Position numbers and translations under genes: made by a program
Notes under the pieces: model-generated
What the model was told of the DNA's origin: nothing
The model's database searches: none
The model's input: only the letters and a program-made list of their open reading frames with translations
From: Branchinecta lynchi
Taxonomy: Eukaryota > Arthropoda > Branchiopoda > Anostraca > Branchinectidae
Assembly (NCBI GenBank): GCA_023053575.1
Contig: JAKZAP010000021.1
Coordinates: 1,571,790-1,635,789 of the forward strand
DNA length: 64,000 bases
Direction of reading: 5' to 3'
Part shown: in pieces, positions 28,956 to 40,869 of the stretch
Layout of the letters: each line of letters starts with the position of its first letter
Position numbering within the stretch: the first letter of the stretch is position 1

Positions 28956-29667
28956 GGTGGAATAAGACGGAATGGCAAAATATGACAGAAAATTGCGTTT
29001 AGTGGGCACGTTTAGCGAGTTCTTTCTAAGGAATGTTCTGAGCAAATATGTAACGCAAGTTATACGGACTGACTCAAGCAGTCAAGCATTTCGAGTATTA
29101 TATCTGGGTAAAGGAGTTTTAGGTTTAAGTCCCTTAGTTAACCAAAGTGGTTTCAAAATCATTCCGATTTATGAACAAGATGAACATGTAGCGAATACAA
29201 CATACTTACAAGCAATCCCCGGGCCAGTGATCGGCAATATCGACATGTGGCCAGATCGCTTGCCGATCAGCTGAGTAAAATAACACCAGGGAGCAGCGCC
29301 AAGACCTATGCTTTTCATGCTTCGCAACCAGGCCATACTTGTAGCGCAGTCGACTACGCTTGTGTCATTTAAAGCGAGATAAACTTGCGGGTTTACACAT
29401 TTCTAGTAAAGCTAAGATGCGGTGTGCATACATCGTCTAAGCAGGGGAAGTTGTACATTTGTTTTCGCTGTGTACAGAATTTTAGGTTATTGGATCCAGC
29501 GCTGGTGCACGACTGATTGAGTTTCAGTACAGACGGTCTCTACCGCTAGTGGTGCTGCTGCTTGAGTGTGTGTCACTTTTCTCAAGTTGTGGCGCTACTC
29601 CTTAGTGCACAGCTTACTCATCTATAAGCTGCAAGTTATAAGATCCATAAGCTGTGATCCATAAGCT
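28956..29667. other. Gene-free intronic sequence
   Basis: A 100-codon open frame at 28972-29274 has no recognisable domain and starts just past a repeat end. I cannot support it as a gene. The rest shows nothing. Confidence 0.4.
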
Positions 29668-29845
29668 CATATTCCTTCACCCCAATCTGCTGCGAATCAT
29701 ATTTGACAATGCAAAACAGATACGTCAGCTACATTTTATTAGAGCTATATTTCGGCCCTTCTTGGCAAGAGTCCTCTTCAGGCTCAAGCTGAATTTTCAA
29801 TTTCCAGCTTGAGCTGCTTGAGCCTGAAGAGGACCTAGTGTTACT
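29668..29845. mobile_element. Hairpin element family D, copy 1
   Basis: Contains the family hallmark TATTTCGGCCCTTCTTGGCA, then AGAGTCCTCTTCAGGCTCAAG and its complement CTTGAGCCTGAAGAGGAC, forming a foldback. The right half is truncated, and the MITE at 29869 follows closely. Confidence 0.6.
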
Positions 29846-29868
29846 TTGCTTTGACGATAAGCGACTAA

Positions 29869-30153
29869 CCCTAGGTTCCCACAGAGCAAATCGCGGCGAT
29901 GAACGAGATTTTTCAACCGCAGCGACAGAAGATTTGTATCGCCTGGACGTTGACACTGAATCTCCGTCGGCAAAAGAATTTAACGCGAAATGTTGCTGTT
30001 ACAATACAATATAATAATCGTACTGTCTTCCGATTAAAGTTGAATTTTCCCAGCATTGAAACTGACGAAGCAACAGAAATCGCCGATTTTGGCGACGAAA
30101 ATCTCGGCGATGGCCGGCATCGCCTCAGTGTGAATGTCTGTGTAAACCTAGGG
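29869..30153. mobile_element. Harbinger-type MITE, copy 2
   Basis: CCCTAGGTTCCCACAGA ... TCTGTGTAAACCTAGGG, flanked by TAA at 29866-29868 and 30154-30156. About 95 bases shorter than the copy at 2057-2436. Confidence 0.8.
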
Positions 30154-30348
30154 TAAAACAAACCGGAACGAGTTCGACTTGTCAATCCAACCCCGGCATA
30201 ACTATAACGAGTCACGATGGAGAGCGCGAGGGGTTAGTGCCTCCTCCAAATCGCAAGAAAGACAAAAGATGGGCTGTGCACAAAAAGGTGATTTTTTTTC
30301 ATCGACTGTTTCGGGTTGCACTCGTTATTTAGTTAGAGTTTCACTCAC

Positions 30349-30490
30349 CGGTAGTAAATGACTGGCCATGTGCTGGAACACTCCGACGGGATAAACACCC
30401 CACTCCTCCGGTCTGCTATGATGAGGTGCCCGAGCAATAAGGGTGTAGTTCCCCTCTGCATCGCCATTGTGATCCATGTACACGGAATAT
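30349..30490 (-). CDS. Receptor guanylate cyclase exon: ligand-binding domain, distal part
   Basis: It encodes about 47 residues (YSVYMDHNGDAEGNYTLIA, then WGVYPVGVFQHM). The NGDxxGNYTL block, a glycosylation-capable Asn within it, and the YPVG.F pattern match the C-terminal part of the ANF-type ligand-binding domain in invertebrate receptor guanylate cyclases. The acceptor is CTTACTTAG at 30491-30492 and the donor is CCG|GTGAGT at 30349/30348. The first base completes a Gly codon from the 38033-38178 exon. The exon ends on a codon boundary, matching the 15746-15836 exon. Confidence 0.88.
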
Positions 30491-30767
30491 CTAAGTAAGG
30501 AAGTAAGTGAGTAATTTATTTGTAACCCGCCATTTTGGACAAGCGGAGTAAATGAATAAAACACTTAAACACACAGAAAAAGACACTTAATTTTCAATCT
30601 TCGTCCAGGAAACAGTGGAGAAGGTCGTGCGCTGGTTATGCTCTGTTGCCGATGATTTTGGATAGCGACGAAGAAACATCCAAAAGGGCACTATTTGCAT
30701 CTTGAATTTTGAACTTCTCCGTCAATGTATTGATATGGCATAATTGCCACCAACGCCACTGGTCGCC

Positions 30768-30892
30768 AAGAAGCGTGACTAGCCAAAATGTTTGGGGGGA
30801 GGAGGCAAGATATTTACCGACTGGCTGGTCAATTCTATACCGACTCTTTTGACAAAAAACGATTGCTATGACACAAAGTTAACTATCTTGAA
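30768..30892 (+). mobile_element. hAT-type MITE, left half only
   Basis: Reads AAGCGTGACTAGCCAAAATG, then the G-run and ATTTACCGACTGGCTGGTCA, as in 59656-59951. It is cut short where family A copy 3 begins at 30894. Confidence 0.6.
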
Positions 30893-30893
30893 G

Positions 30894-31850
30894 AACAAGA
30901 CCAAAGGTTTCGATAGGATCCCAAAAAATCTAACGCTTGATTCAAACAATTGGGTCATTTCTTCGCCATTCAGTCTTTGTCAGATTCCTTGAATACTTTT
31001 ACTGTTAGAACAAAGGTCAAAAATGGATTCAGCACGTCTCCTTGCCCTGATACCGAATCTCAATCGATTTCAGAAACAACTTTGAGCTTCAACCGAATTT
31101 CCAGTTTCAGCTGAATTCGTGACGAACCATTTGTCCCGCAAGAAAACTAAGTTCAGATATGGATTCAGCGGGGTTCCTTACCCTCTCAATGAACATCTTA
31201 TTAGCTTATAAAACAAACATTTTTTTTTACCGTAAACTCGAAACCCCTCCTCTGCCTCTAAAGATAGGACTAAAGGACCCATCTACGAACTTGCCCTGTA
31301 CTTTACCAGTGAATCTTCATTGAAGAACATCCTCGCTTGAACAACACATATTTCCTCGTTTGAACATTATACACCCTCGACCTTCGATTACACTAGATCT
31401 CTCTGACGTCCACAGAATAAACAAAGGATATGTCGTCATGATCCACGCGCATAGCTACACTAGCTTGAGAATAAAGGGGTAAGGACTGCTATAACCGAAA
31501 ATTGGTCGACAAATTTTTTCCGGTTTTCGCTGGATTCCGGGTGAACTAATTGTCCGGTAAGAAAATAACTTTCATATTCCGATTCAGCTCGTCTCCTTGC
31601 CCCTAAATCTACTATCTCAATAGCTTTTAAAAAATATTTGTCTTGCCCCTTAATTTGAAACCCTATCCCCCACCCCTAAATCTAGGGTTACAGAGCCATT
31701 TACGAACTTGACCTTACCCTCGACGCAAAAAATCCTCACACCAAGTTTCATCAAAATATCTCGTTCCCTTCGACAGTTATCGTGCTAACAGACGGACAAC
31801 GTTTGCGATGTCATAGGTATCCCTCCGCTTACGTTTTGGTATCCCAAAAA
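30894..31850 (+). repeat. Repeat family A, copy 3
   Basis: Starts AACAAGACCAAAGGTTTCGA and ends TTTTGGTATCCCAAAAA. It has fewer units than other copies and lacks most of the GACG microsatellite. Confidence 0.75.
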
Positions 31851-31852
31851 CG

Positions 31853-33850
31853 ACGCAATGGCGAAAGGCGGGTATTTCAGAAGAAAAGAAGCTGATAAAA
31901 GCAAAAAAGAGCCATGAGAGTATTTTGAACGGCCGTGAAGAATTAATTGTGCTGTGCGGTAAGATGGGCTTCACGATGGAGCATGAAAATATGACGTTTG
32001 TTAAAAAGTTTAGAATAGTATGATAAGGGCAGAGACGAACTTTATTGATGCTAGGAAGAAAAGAAGCATAGTCGGAAATGATAAAAGCAAAAAAAGAGTT
32101 ATGAGAGTATTTTGAATGATCATGAAAAAATGATTCCGCTGTAAGTTTAAGATGGGCCCTTTAACTCTTAACCCTTGTGGAAGATGCAAATTTTGTTTAT
32201 TCTAAAGCTTGGAATAGTATGATAAGGTGATTTTACGTCGAAAACCCTTTGGGATTTGAAAATGTTCCCCTGGACTAAAAAAAAAAAGTTAATTGCGCTG
32301 TGCATTTCAGAAACGAACTTTAATGATAATAGGAAGAAGCATAGTTGGAAATCGTAGAAGCAAAAAAAAGGAGTTACTAGGGTGTTCAAAAGTTAAAATG
32401 GGTCCTTGAGTTCTTTATAGACTTCTAGGAATTCATTCGAAGCAAGACACGAGTAGTCATGAGCCACTCGGGAGTTTGAAAATTGTGTTTGTTCGAAAGC
32501 TTGGAGGAGTGAGATGAGGATAGTTTTTTAATGATTTTGGGGTAACGAGTCTGAAAATAACGGAGTCGAGGAGATAATAATTAAATATTTTATTTGAAGG
32601 TCTTTTGTGACTTGAAAATGTATTGGGATAAAGAATCATAGAAGAGCAAAGTATCCTAACGGCATTTCTTAATGAAAAGAAGGTCACTGTTTTAAATAGT
32701 ACTGAACAAAAGATCAGTTGCTCTGTACTGTACGGTTAAAAAAAGGCTTATAACTGAAAACGGTAGTAGTCTAAAAAAAGATTGAGAGTTTTTGAATGGT
32801 CATGAAAAAAAAATTGATAATTATACTCTGTGGTTAAAATTGGTCCTTTAACGATGCTGGGAAGAAAAGAAGTATAACTGGAAATGATAAAAGCAAAAAA
32901 GAGTTATGAGAGACATTTTAAACGGTCGTGAGAAAATAATTCTGCTTTGCGGCTAAGATGGGCTTTAAGAATATTGGGATTCAATTATACCGTGTTCTTC
33001 AAAACTGTGCTAACTGAAAATTTCTTTGAAACTGGCTTAACTATACCTTTGGAAAGAACATAGCTGATTGATATTCTGTAATGCTAAGTGTGAGATGCCG
33101 ACAGGAGAAAAATCTAACAGGTAGATGAATTTTAACTTTCTGAGTTCCCAATTTCTTCATGCAGATGGCGAACACAAAACTGGGCCAAAAAATTATGAAA
33201 ATGTAGTTAGCATAGTTTTGAAGAACACGGTACAACTGAAGCATGGTATAAATATTCATGGGCCCTTGTGACAATGATTTAAAGTGTATTGTTTGACCAA
33301 AATCGTGGAAGTAAAATGACAAGGGCAGTTTTAATAACCGTGGGGTAACGAGACGGAAAATGATGGAAGGTTTATTTCGGAGGCCTTTGGGACTTGGAAA
33401 TTTATCGCTAGACCAACAAAAAAGTGTTAATTGCCCTGTGCAGTTAAGAAACGAACTTTAGTGATGCTAGGAAGAAAATAATCACAGTCGGAATGATAGA
33501 ATAAAAAAAGAGTTGTGAGAGTATTTTGAATGATCATTTAAAAACAATTCCACTGTACGGTTAAGATGGGCCCTTTAACTCTTTCAAGGATGCTACGAAT
33601 TAAATTGAAGGCAAAACTCACCAGGGTAGGAATAATCATGAACCCTTGTGGAAGATGCAAATTTGTGTTCGTTCAGAAGCTTGGGAATTTGAAGTGTATT
33701 GGTTGGCCGAAAGTGTGGAAGAGTAGATAAGGGTAGTTTTCAATGATTTCTGGATATCGAGACTGAAAATCACGGAATTGTCGGGAAATAATGAAAGGTT
33801 TATTTCGAACAGCCTTGGGACTTGAAGAAATATCACTGGACCAAAAAAAA
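31853..33850 (+). repeat. Diverged repeat block related to family B interior
   Basis: A block on the theme GATGCTAGGAAGAAAAGAAG, then ATGATAAAAGCAAAAA, GAGTTATGAGAGTATTTTGAA and AAGATGGGCCCTTTAAC recurs near 31866, 32048, 32310, 32856 and 33466. The spacing is irregular (about 190-600 bases). Phrases such as ATCATGAACCCTTGTGGAAG echo the body of family B. Short minus-strand frames here are shadows of the repeat. Confidence 0.5.
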
Positions 33851-34583
33851 GGTTATGATGTTATAAATATATTTTTGGTATTGCTACTGCCGCACAAATA
33901 GAATCGACCTATAAATGAAATCATGCATAAACCTTGGCTATTCAGTTACTTGGTCTCCGCAACAATAGGTCCTTCTTGTGACCTCGTCTGCCCAGCGGTT
34001 AACTTTTTTATTTTGACTGTCATGGTTACAACTTCAGTACTACGACTGATATTTTTTAATCCAAATCTCGGGCGTTATATAAATGCAAATATTAGTCCTT
34101 TCAACCATCAAGCTCGGGAAAAGGGATTATCAAAAGTCATCCACCTAACTTCACAGTTGAACTGTTTTCTCTAAATGTATTACCTCCAATCAACACAATT
34201 ATCATCCGCCAACATTGAATTGTATCCACCTAACTTTACGGCTGGGTTAATCTTGTCAAGATGTAATACCTTCAATCACATAGTGATTATTAACCCGAAC
34301 AATCGCACGCCAACGACGTGGGAATCTAAAAATCGTCCAGGAAGAAATATTGTACGGGAACTGAAAAATATCCCAGTAAGAAATATTGTACAGTCCCAGT
34401 AAGAAAAACAAGGGATCACGGCTCTATTGTCTACTTAAACAAATTTGATTAACGTCATAACTCCCTAAATACCCGTTTAAAAAAAGATCTCAGCCTCGTG
34501 TGGTACCCGAACGAAACAATTGCTTAAATTCCAACCATTAGGTTACCCCCCCCCCCCCCCCATTGTGTGGGAATGCATAAGCT
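33851..34583. other. Gene-free intronic sequence
   Basis: Frames at 33923-34174 and 34175-34402 have no recognisable domain. A C-run lies at about 34546-34561. Confidence 0.4.
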
Positions 34584-34586
34584 TTA

Positions 34587-34955
34587 CCCTAGGTTCCCAC
34601 AGAGGTTCACACTGAGGCGATATCGGCTGTCGCCGAGATTTTCGTCGCCAAAATCGGCGATTTCTGTTGCTTCGTCAGGCAATTTTCAATGTTGGGAAAA
34701 TTCAACTTTAATCGGACGACAGTCCGATTTTATGCACGCAACAGCAACATGGACGACCGTTTTGACGATTCACTTTTCGAAAAACTAATTTTTGTTCATT
34801 ATTTTAAGGCTTATTTTTAATTATCTGATTTATTTTTCGCGTTAAATTCTGTTGCCGACGAAAGTTCAGTGTGAACATCCAGGCGATAAAATCTTCAGTC
34901 GTTGCGATTTAAAAATCTCGTTCATGGCCGCGATTAGCTCTGTGTAAACCTAAGG
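34587..34955. mobile_element. Harbinger-type MITE, copy 3 (inverted)
   Basis: CCCTAGGTTCCCACAGA ... TCTGTGTAAACCTAAGG, flanked by TTA at 34584-34586 and 34956-34958. The interior is inverted relative to copies 1 and 2. Confidence 0.8.
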
Positions 34956-35149
34956 TTAATCACTTAGAATCATCGACCACTTCTCTTCTTATCATTTCCT
35001 TCTCTTTTATCCTTTTTCTTTACAAGAACAAATTGTCAAAAAGTGACTTAAAGTGACCAAAGTCAAAAAGTGGTTTATTGTTTATATAATTCGGTTGAGG
35101 ACGTTTATGTCATACGAAAAAGCGGAAGACCGGACTTCAGTGACGAGTG

Positions 35150-35345
35150 ACTCAATGAATGCCCTAACAGTTCCGTGGCCAACTGCGCGGAACAGTTTTT
35201 AGAGACCATTGCTTCCGATGTTATACTATTTTTTGTATATTTAGTATTATTTAGTATTACATGTTGGGCCAATTTGTTTGTATTTATTTCATTTTATACT
35301 CTCCGATTTTGAAGGTCAATAAAATATTTGAATTTTGAATTTGAA
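35150..35345 (+). mobile_element. 3' stub of a non-LTR retrotransposon, (TTTGAA)n tail
   Basis: A T-rich 3' UTR-like stretch ends GGTCAATAAAATATTTGAA followed by TTTTGAATTTGAATT. It has an AATAAA and a short microsatellite tail, with no coding region. Confidence 0.45.
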
Positions 35346-36199
35346 TTCAGAAACAGACAGCCTTTCCACGTAATGTAATTTTGTAATTAGTCGGACTCCT
35401 GAGTGAAGAGGCAACATCAATATAATGAAAAAAGACTTTTAGAACCAATTCGAAAGGAAGGAGAACGATGAAGAGAAGCAATTCGCTTCTCGTTTGCAAT
35501 GAGAATCGAAAACTACGTCAATTGTAATTCAAGGATTTCAGTGAAGTAGGTCCTTTGTTAGTGGAAAAGGGGCACTTGGAAAACCTCAGTAAAATAGTAA
35601 ACAGGGGAAATAATGATCTATAAGAAATAATGACGAAAGTGCTTTAAAAATTACCGGAGCTAGAGCTCACTCTTTGCAAATGGAAAGAAGATTTGGAGAC
35701 GACGAACTCAAATTTACATTCTTCTAATTTTTAAATATTACTAAAAAATATAAATAAAATAAAAAATTTACGGCACAGAGCAAGGTGAACTCGGTTCAAC
35801 TAAATGCTACACTATATACAACATTAAAACACGCACATATTTATGGCGATACATCTTCAGTTCCAGTCGCTCAGGAGGCTTAGCCAAACTAACAAAATAA
35901 AGAAATAAACAGTGTTTTTATAAACCAAATTTTTTTTTAAATTTAAATGTGATTGATACAATACATAATGGAGAAATAACTGAGAGAAAACAACTGAGGG
36001 GAAAAACTGCAGACCACTTAAGTTGCTCTACAAAGGGACAAAACCTCCCCACACAGGGTTTAAAATATATATTTTTATGAAAAGTATACACAGAAGCAAG
36101 CGGACAGCGAGCCGACATCACGCGTTTACATTTGTATAAAAATCAAAAAATGATAACTAAATTTTCAGTAACTAATATAACTGTTAAACTTGACGAGCT
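35346..36199. other. Gene-free intronic sequence
   Basis: Very AT-rich with only short frames. No exon or element boundary recognised. Confidence 0.4.
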
Positions 36200-36392
36200 G
36201 AATAGGAATCTATCGGTCGCCGCGTTTTGTCCGCATCACGGTCTTGTCCGTTTGTTTGAAGTGTAATCTGTTCGATGTGTAAATTTGTATCCTAATTCAA
36301 GTTGTTTCTTTCTTTTCTTTATGCACTCCACTATTTCTATTTTATAGAAGTGGGTGAATAAAAATATTCATTTATTCATTCATTTAACTCGC
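36200..36392 (+). mobile_element. 3' stub of a non-LTR retrotransposon, (ATTC)n tail
   Basis: Ends GTGGGTGAATAAAAATATTC then ATTTATTCATTCATTTAAC. Same logic as the other stubs. A 19-base G-run follows at 36523-36541. Confidence 0.4.
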
Positions 36393-36840
36393 GTGTCTAG
36401 GGAAAATCTTTAAGTTCTCGCGGGGCAAACTGCAATGTCCTGTATATTTGCATTCGCGGTTTTTTTTCACCCGGTGTTTTTGGTACCGCGGGGTTGGTTA
36501 ATCCGGGGTGGGGGTTTGTTGCGGGGGGGGGGGGGGGGGGGCACCAGGCTTTTCTCGCCTAAACCATAATCGGAGCGGTGTCTAAAATCATTTTCGCCTT
36601 ATTTTATCCGACATTTTAACTACGTTTATTTTGTTGTTACTGTTTTTGTATCAGTTTCTGACGCGAAAAGTTTACTGTGATACAATTATGTTTACGTGTT
36701 ACGATATTACGGTTGGATAACACTGTATTATTTGGAGCGAAGAGATGGTGATCTTCAAAGTAATACCTGTCACAATTAAATAAATAATAATAAACTAAAT
36801 TGGTTATTATTATACGTCAAATTGTATACAAAACATATGA

Positions 36841-37275
36841 AAATATTCCTTGAGCTCAAGGTGACTTTGAAACATATACTCAAATAATGCATATAACGGG
36901 TACGTCAGATACTTTAACAGCTTTTTTTGGCTGCTAATTTACATGTATTATTTTATTTGTCGACCAAATTTGTCCTATGATAAATATTCCTTGAGCTCAA
37001 GGTGACTTTGAAACATATACTCAAATAATGCATATAACGGGTACGTCAGCTACTTTAGCAGCTTTTTTGGCTGCTAATGTACATGTATTATTTTACTTGT
37101 CGACCAAATTTTTCCTATGATAAATATTCCTTGAGCTCAAGGTGACTTTGAAACATATACTCAAATAATGCATATAACGGGTACGTCAGCTACTTTAGCA
37201 GCTTTTTTGTACATGTTTTTTTTGTACATTTTGTACTGCTAATGTACATGTATTATTTTACTTGTCGACCACATT
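36841..37275 (+). repeat. Tandem repeat, three ~141-bp units
   Basis: The phrase AAATATTCCTTGAGCTCAAG starts near 36841, 36982 and 37122. Each unit contains CATATAACGGGTACGTCAGC and ATGTACATGTATTATTTTA. The start of the unit resembles the outer arm of hairpin family D (compare 38400), so the array may derive from it. Confidence 0.8.
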
Positions 37276-38032
37276 TTTTAACAGACCAAAATTGTATTAA
37301 AATTTTACAGAGGACTATGTAAAGTAACATTATATACTTGCACTGTGCATTTCTGTTGAATTTCCTATGCTATTTTTCGTGACGACATATTTTTGGAACT
37401 GAATTATGTGTCTTGTGATCTACTTAGTTTTAAAGTGTGAAGAAGACAATACTCTTGATGACTATCTCTCCTTGCCGATGGAAAATCTCCGGAATCTCCG
37501 GGTACCAAGCGGAAAAAAGGCAGAAGTGGTGTTACAGCTGCTCCCAAAGATCGCCGTGATTGTTTGACACAGGATTTGAGTCATTGAGTCTGAGTCGTTA
37601 CGGGGACGCTTACTCCTTCTTCCTGAGGATCACTGGCGTGTTTTAGACTCAGTCATATAGAGTATTTTGACAGTTCAGGAAGCAAAAAGGTAATCAACCA
37701 GGGGTACAAAAGGTATCGAAAAAGACCCCATTTCGCTGAAAGCAAAATCAGACAACGCAGTGGGGTGGATTGAAAATATCGTTCAAATATGAAGCAGAAC
37801 GGATTAAACAAAAGGCTAGGCAGCAGACTAAAGAGAATCTTGAAAAAATTCCATTCTGGTAAAAAGCCCAAGCGCCATTTAGTTGAGTCTCTTCTTGACT
37901 ACGATAGCTTGTGTAAAATAAATGATTCTAAATAAAAGTAAAAAAAAATCAAAAAAATCAGCCAGACGCAATTAGGGCAGATAAGAAAGTATATCTACGG
38001 AAGCAGAGTAAATTAATTTCCGAGTCACTCAC
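37276..38032. other. Intronic sequence, nothing recognised
   Basis: Short frames without domains. The next exon starts at 38033. Confidence 0.4.
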
Positions 38033-38178
38033 CCCATGGCGCTTGTGTATGTCCGGTTTCTCATCCGTAGTGAGACTTCCGAGCCGTTGTAGGGATTCAT
38101 GTTCTCCAATATCGCCTCCCGCACAGCAGTTGCATAAAGTAGAACGGCATCGTACAAGTACGCTGCCTCCACCTTGAT
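38033..38178 (-). CDS. Receptor guanylate cyclase exon: ligand-binding domain, AAYLYDAV block
   Basis: It encodes about 48 residues including VEAAYLYDAVLLYATAVREA and RNRTYTSAMG, a hallmark helix of the natriuretic-peptide-receptor ligand-binding domain. The acceptor is TTTCTCCAG (AG at 38179-38180) and the donor is ATGGG|GTGAGT at 38033/38032. It starts on a codon boundary, following the 40625-40869 exon, and ends after two bases of a Gly codon that the 30349-30490 exon completes. There are candidate N-glycosylation sites (NGS, NRT). Confidence 0.9.
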
Positions 38179-38399
38179 CTGGAGAAAAAACAATGACTAG
38201 ATTATTAATATTATTATTATTTACCCCCGGAATGCATAACAGTAACAAAGGGCAATAATTAAAAGGAAAAAAAAAACGTGTTGTTCTTCGAAAATGCAGA
38301 AGAGAATGTGGCATGAGAAATGATACTTACCGCCTTTTTTTTTGTAAAACGAACCACGTAGAGTAGAATTTAATTTATCAAACGCAACTACAACAACAT

Positions 38400-38745
38400 T
38401 AAATATTCTTTGAGCCCAAGCTGACTTTGAAACATTTATTCCAACAAAGTTTACAACGGATACGTCAGCTATGATTCTTCATCAGCGATATTTCGGCCCT
38501 TCTTGGCAAGGGTCCTTGTAAGGCTGTCAGTCCTCTGACAGCCTGACTTCAACTTCGGGGAAGGAAACAAACCTGCAATCCTGATTATGTAATCCTGATT
38601 ATGTAAACCTGATTACAGGTTTGTTTCCTTCCCCGAAGTTGAACCAGAGGACTGACAGCCTGACGAGGACCCTAGCCAAGAAGGGCCGAAATATCGCTGA
38701 TGAAGAATCATAGCTGACGTATCCGTTGTAAACATTGTTTGAATA
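38400..38745. mobile_element. Hairpin element family D, long palindrome
   Basis: A near-perfect foldback. Outer arms CGGATACGTCAGCTATGATT and AATCATAGCTGACGTATCCG, then CGATATTTCGGCCCTTCTTG and its complement, then inner arms GGAAGGAAACAAACCTG and CAGGTTTGTTTCCTTCC. Only about 30 bases sit at the centre. Nothing is coded. Related copies lie at 29668, 39344, 49780 and 59165. Confidence 0.75.
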
Positions 38746-39316
38746 TACAACAACATTACCGCCGAAAATGATGACGAAATTTTATTTACGCACTTAAGAA
38801 GTGGAAAACAGCGCAGTACAGACACATAAAAGGAAAAAATACACTGAGCTTTCAATAATGTAGTAAATGCATAAGATAAAAAAAACACTAAAAAAAGAAA
38901 TCCGGTCTAGAAAATCTTCTTCCTAGATTAGATGCGGAGAAATGGACAAGAGCAGAAACGTGAAGGTCCTTGGCAATTGAAGATAACATTGCACCAGGGT
39001 CAGAGGCCAAAAAAGTTGCAGTTATACGGGAATTGCTATAATGTCAAGGAAGCTACAAGAGAAATTTCCAATATTTGAAATACCAAGTACTGATACATTT
39101 TAAATTCTTTCGTCTCAGGATGTCAAAACTCCGGAAAGGTTGCAAGCAGAGGGAGAACAAAACTATTACTATATGTGTATAAAAAAAAAGAAAAAAGGAC
39201 TAGCTTATCGGTATTGTAAACTTAACAAGGGCTGGATCAAAACCTCTGCTCAAGGGTCACAAATATTTTACAAAAAGTGGCCGCCAGTCAGGCCCGTATC
39301 CAGGAACTTATTTCGG

Positions 39317-39545
39317 GGGGGGGGGGGGGGGGGGGGGCCAAAAATTATATTCCTTCAGCCCAAGCTGACTGCGAATCATATTTGACCGAGCAAAACGGAT
39401 AAATCAGCTAAAAAAAGTTAATTTTCCAGCTTGAGCGGCTTGAGCCTGAAGAGGACCCTTGCCAAGAAGGGCCGAAATATAGCTCTAAGAAAATGTAGCT
39501 GATTTATCCGTTTTACTCCGTCAAATATGGGGGGGGGCCTTTCTA
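39317..39545. mobile_element. Hairpin element family D, copy 3, with G-runs on both sides
   Basis: ATATTCCTTCAGCCCAAGCTGACT starts the left arm. GCTTGAGCCTGAAGAGGACC and GGGCCGAAATATAGCTC form the right arm. Long G tracts flank it at 39317-39338 and 39530-39557. A 38746-39316 stretch before it shows nothing. Confidence 0.6.
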
Positions 39546-39557
39546 GGGGGGGGGGGT

Positions 39558-40624
39558 TGCCTGGTCGGACAAAAAAGTACAAAAATCACACAGTTCAGAT
39601 GGAAAAGCCTATAAAAATGATTATTTTTCTATATTTCGGGGGAAGGGGGGGAGGGCTGGATGCGGCCTTGCCACAAGTGTTAGTTTGGAGATTTTGGGAT
39701 TTTTCTCGCTAGGTCTGCTACGTACAGGGGAATAAGGAGGAGGAAGGACATGACGTAATCGAGGAACAGAGCGTTTTATTTCAATGACAAGGTGGTTTCA
39801 GTCTCTTCCAGGGTTGCCAGATTGAACATTTTCAGTCGGTAACTGTGAAGTACCTTACCCTCTCAAAACTTTCCTCTTGCCCTACCAAATGTTGCGATTA
39901 TGTTTAGTAAAACTAATACAATAAAACTAATACTGACCCGAGGAGAAATTTATAATATTCAAGTAAGCAACTTATTGAAAAGGCAGCTCTTGTAACAATC
40001 AGAAGTACTTGGCACAACACTACTTTCGATTCGCGTTTGGTTTCACTGACATTCGTATGTCCTCTCAATACTTCTGATCTTTGATTCTTGGCATAATATT
40101 TTAGAGCTTGGGGAAGCTTGTGGGTTGTATATTTTGAGGATGTTGTCTGGTCTTTAAAGGTCGTGAACAAGTTCAGCTGATCTGAACTCAGAAACAGGCA
40201 GACACTGGTTGCACCAGAAGATGAGTTTTAGACAGGAACGAATCAACAAAAACCAAGACTAATGGGTTTAAGCTATACCGTATACTCAACAAGGAATGAA
40301 GTAGGGATAAATGTGAAAGAAAATAAACGACTTCTCTCACCGAACGACTAAATCCCATACGCCTCTGACGAAGTGTGTATTTACCCATACTCGTCCACTA
40401 CCACGAAAAGATCTCAGCATTAGGGAAACAGAGGGAAAGAGTAACAATTTAATTTAAAGGGCCTCGCTCTGCTCGGGTACGTTTCTGAACTATCTGAACT
40501 AACATCAAGAAAAGTGTGTTTGAACATTTACCAACATATTTTCTTAAGAAAGCTCATTTAGTGAAGTCGATTTATGAACCCCAAACGGAACCATATTACC
40601 ACTTATCCAACGACGATCACTAAC
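39558..40624. other. Intronic sequence, nothing recognised
   Basis: Frames at 39913-40388 (minus) have no recognisable domain. The next exon begins at 40625. Confidence 0.4.
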
Positions 40625-40869
40625 CTTTTTTAGACCTCCAAAAAAAGCCAGGGGGTTTGGGATACTAAACGGTGGCTTCTCCATGTACTGATTCACCAGG
40701 ACGGTGAAATTTTGGAAGTCAACAGACGGGGATGCCATGATGCCAATATAATTTCGATAAGCTCCAACGACTTGGGGTTCGGGTTCGTCTTTGAGTATTC
40801 CATGCATGTATTTGATGGGGTTCTCTGGGTCGTACCGCTCGATGTCTACCCCGACGACGAAGTAGTCAC
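40625..40869 (-). CDS. Receptor guanylate cyclase exon: ligand-binding domain core
   Basis: It encodes 81 full codons, starting DYFVVGVDIERYDPENP and running through KYMHGIL, SPSVDFQNFTVLVNQYM and FPNPLAFFGGLKK-like sequence (here SIPNPLAFFGG). This matches the central ANF-receptor ligand-binding region of receptor guanylate cyclases very closely. The acceptor is TCATGTAG (AG at 40870-40871) and the donor is AAAAAAG|GTTAGT at 40625/40624. The first two bases complete a Gly codon begun in the 57176-57253 exon. It ends on a codon boundary. Confidence 0.93.

Noticed and set aside
28972..29274. 100-codon open frame on the plus strand
   Set aside because: No recognisable family. It starts at a repeat boundary and has no supporting signals. 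Kept only as part of a gene-free region.
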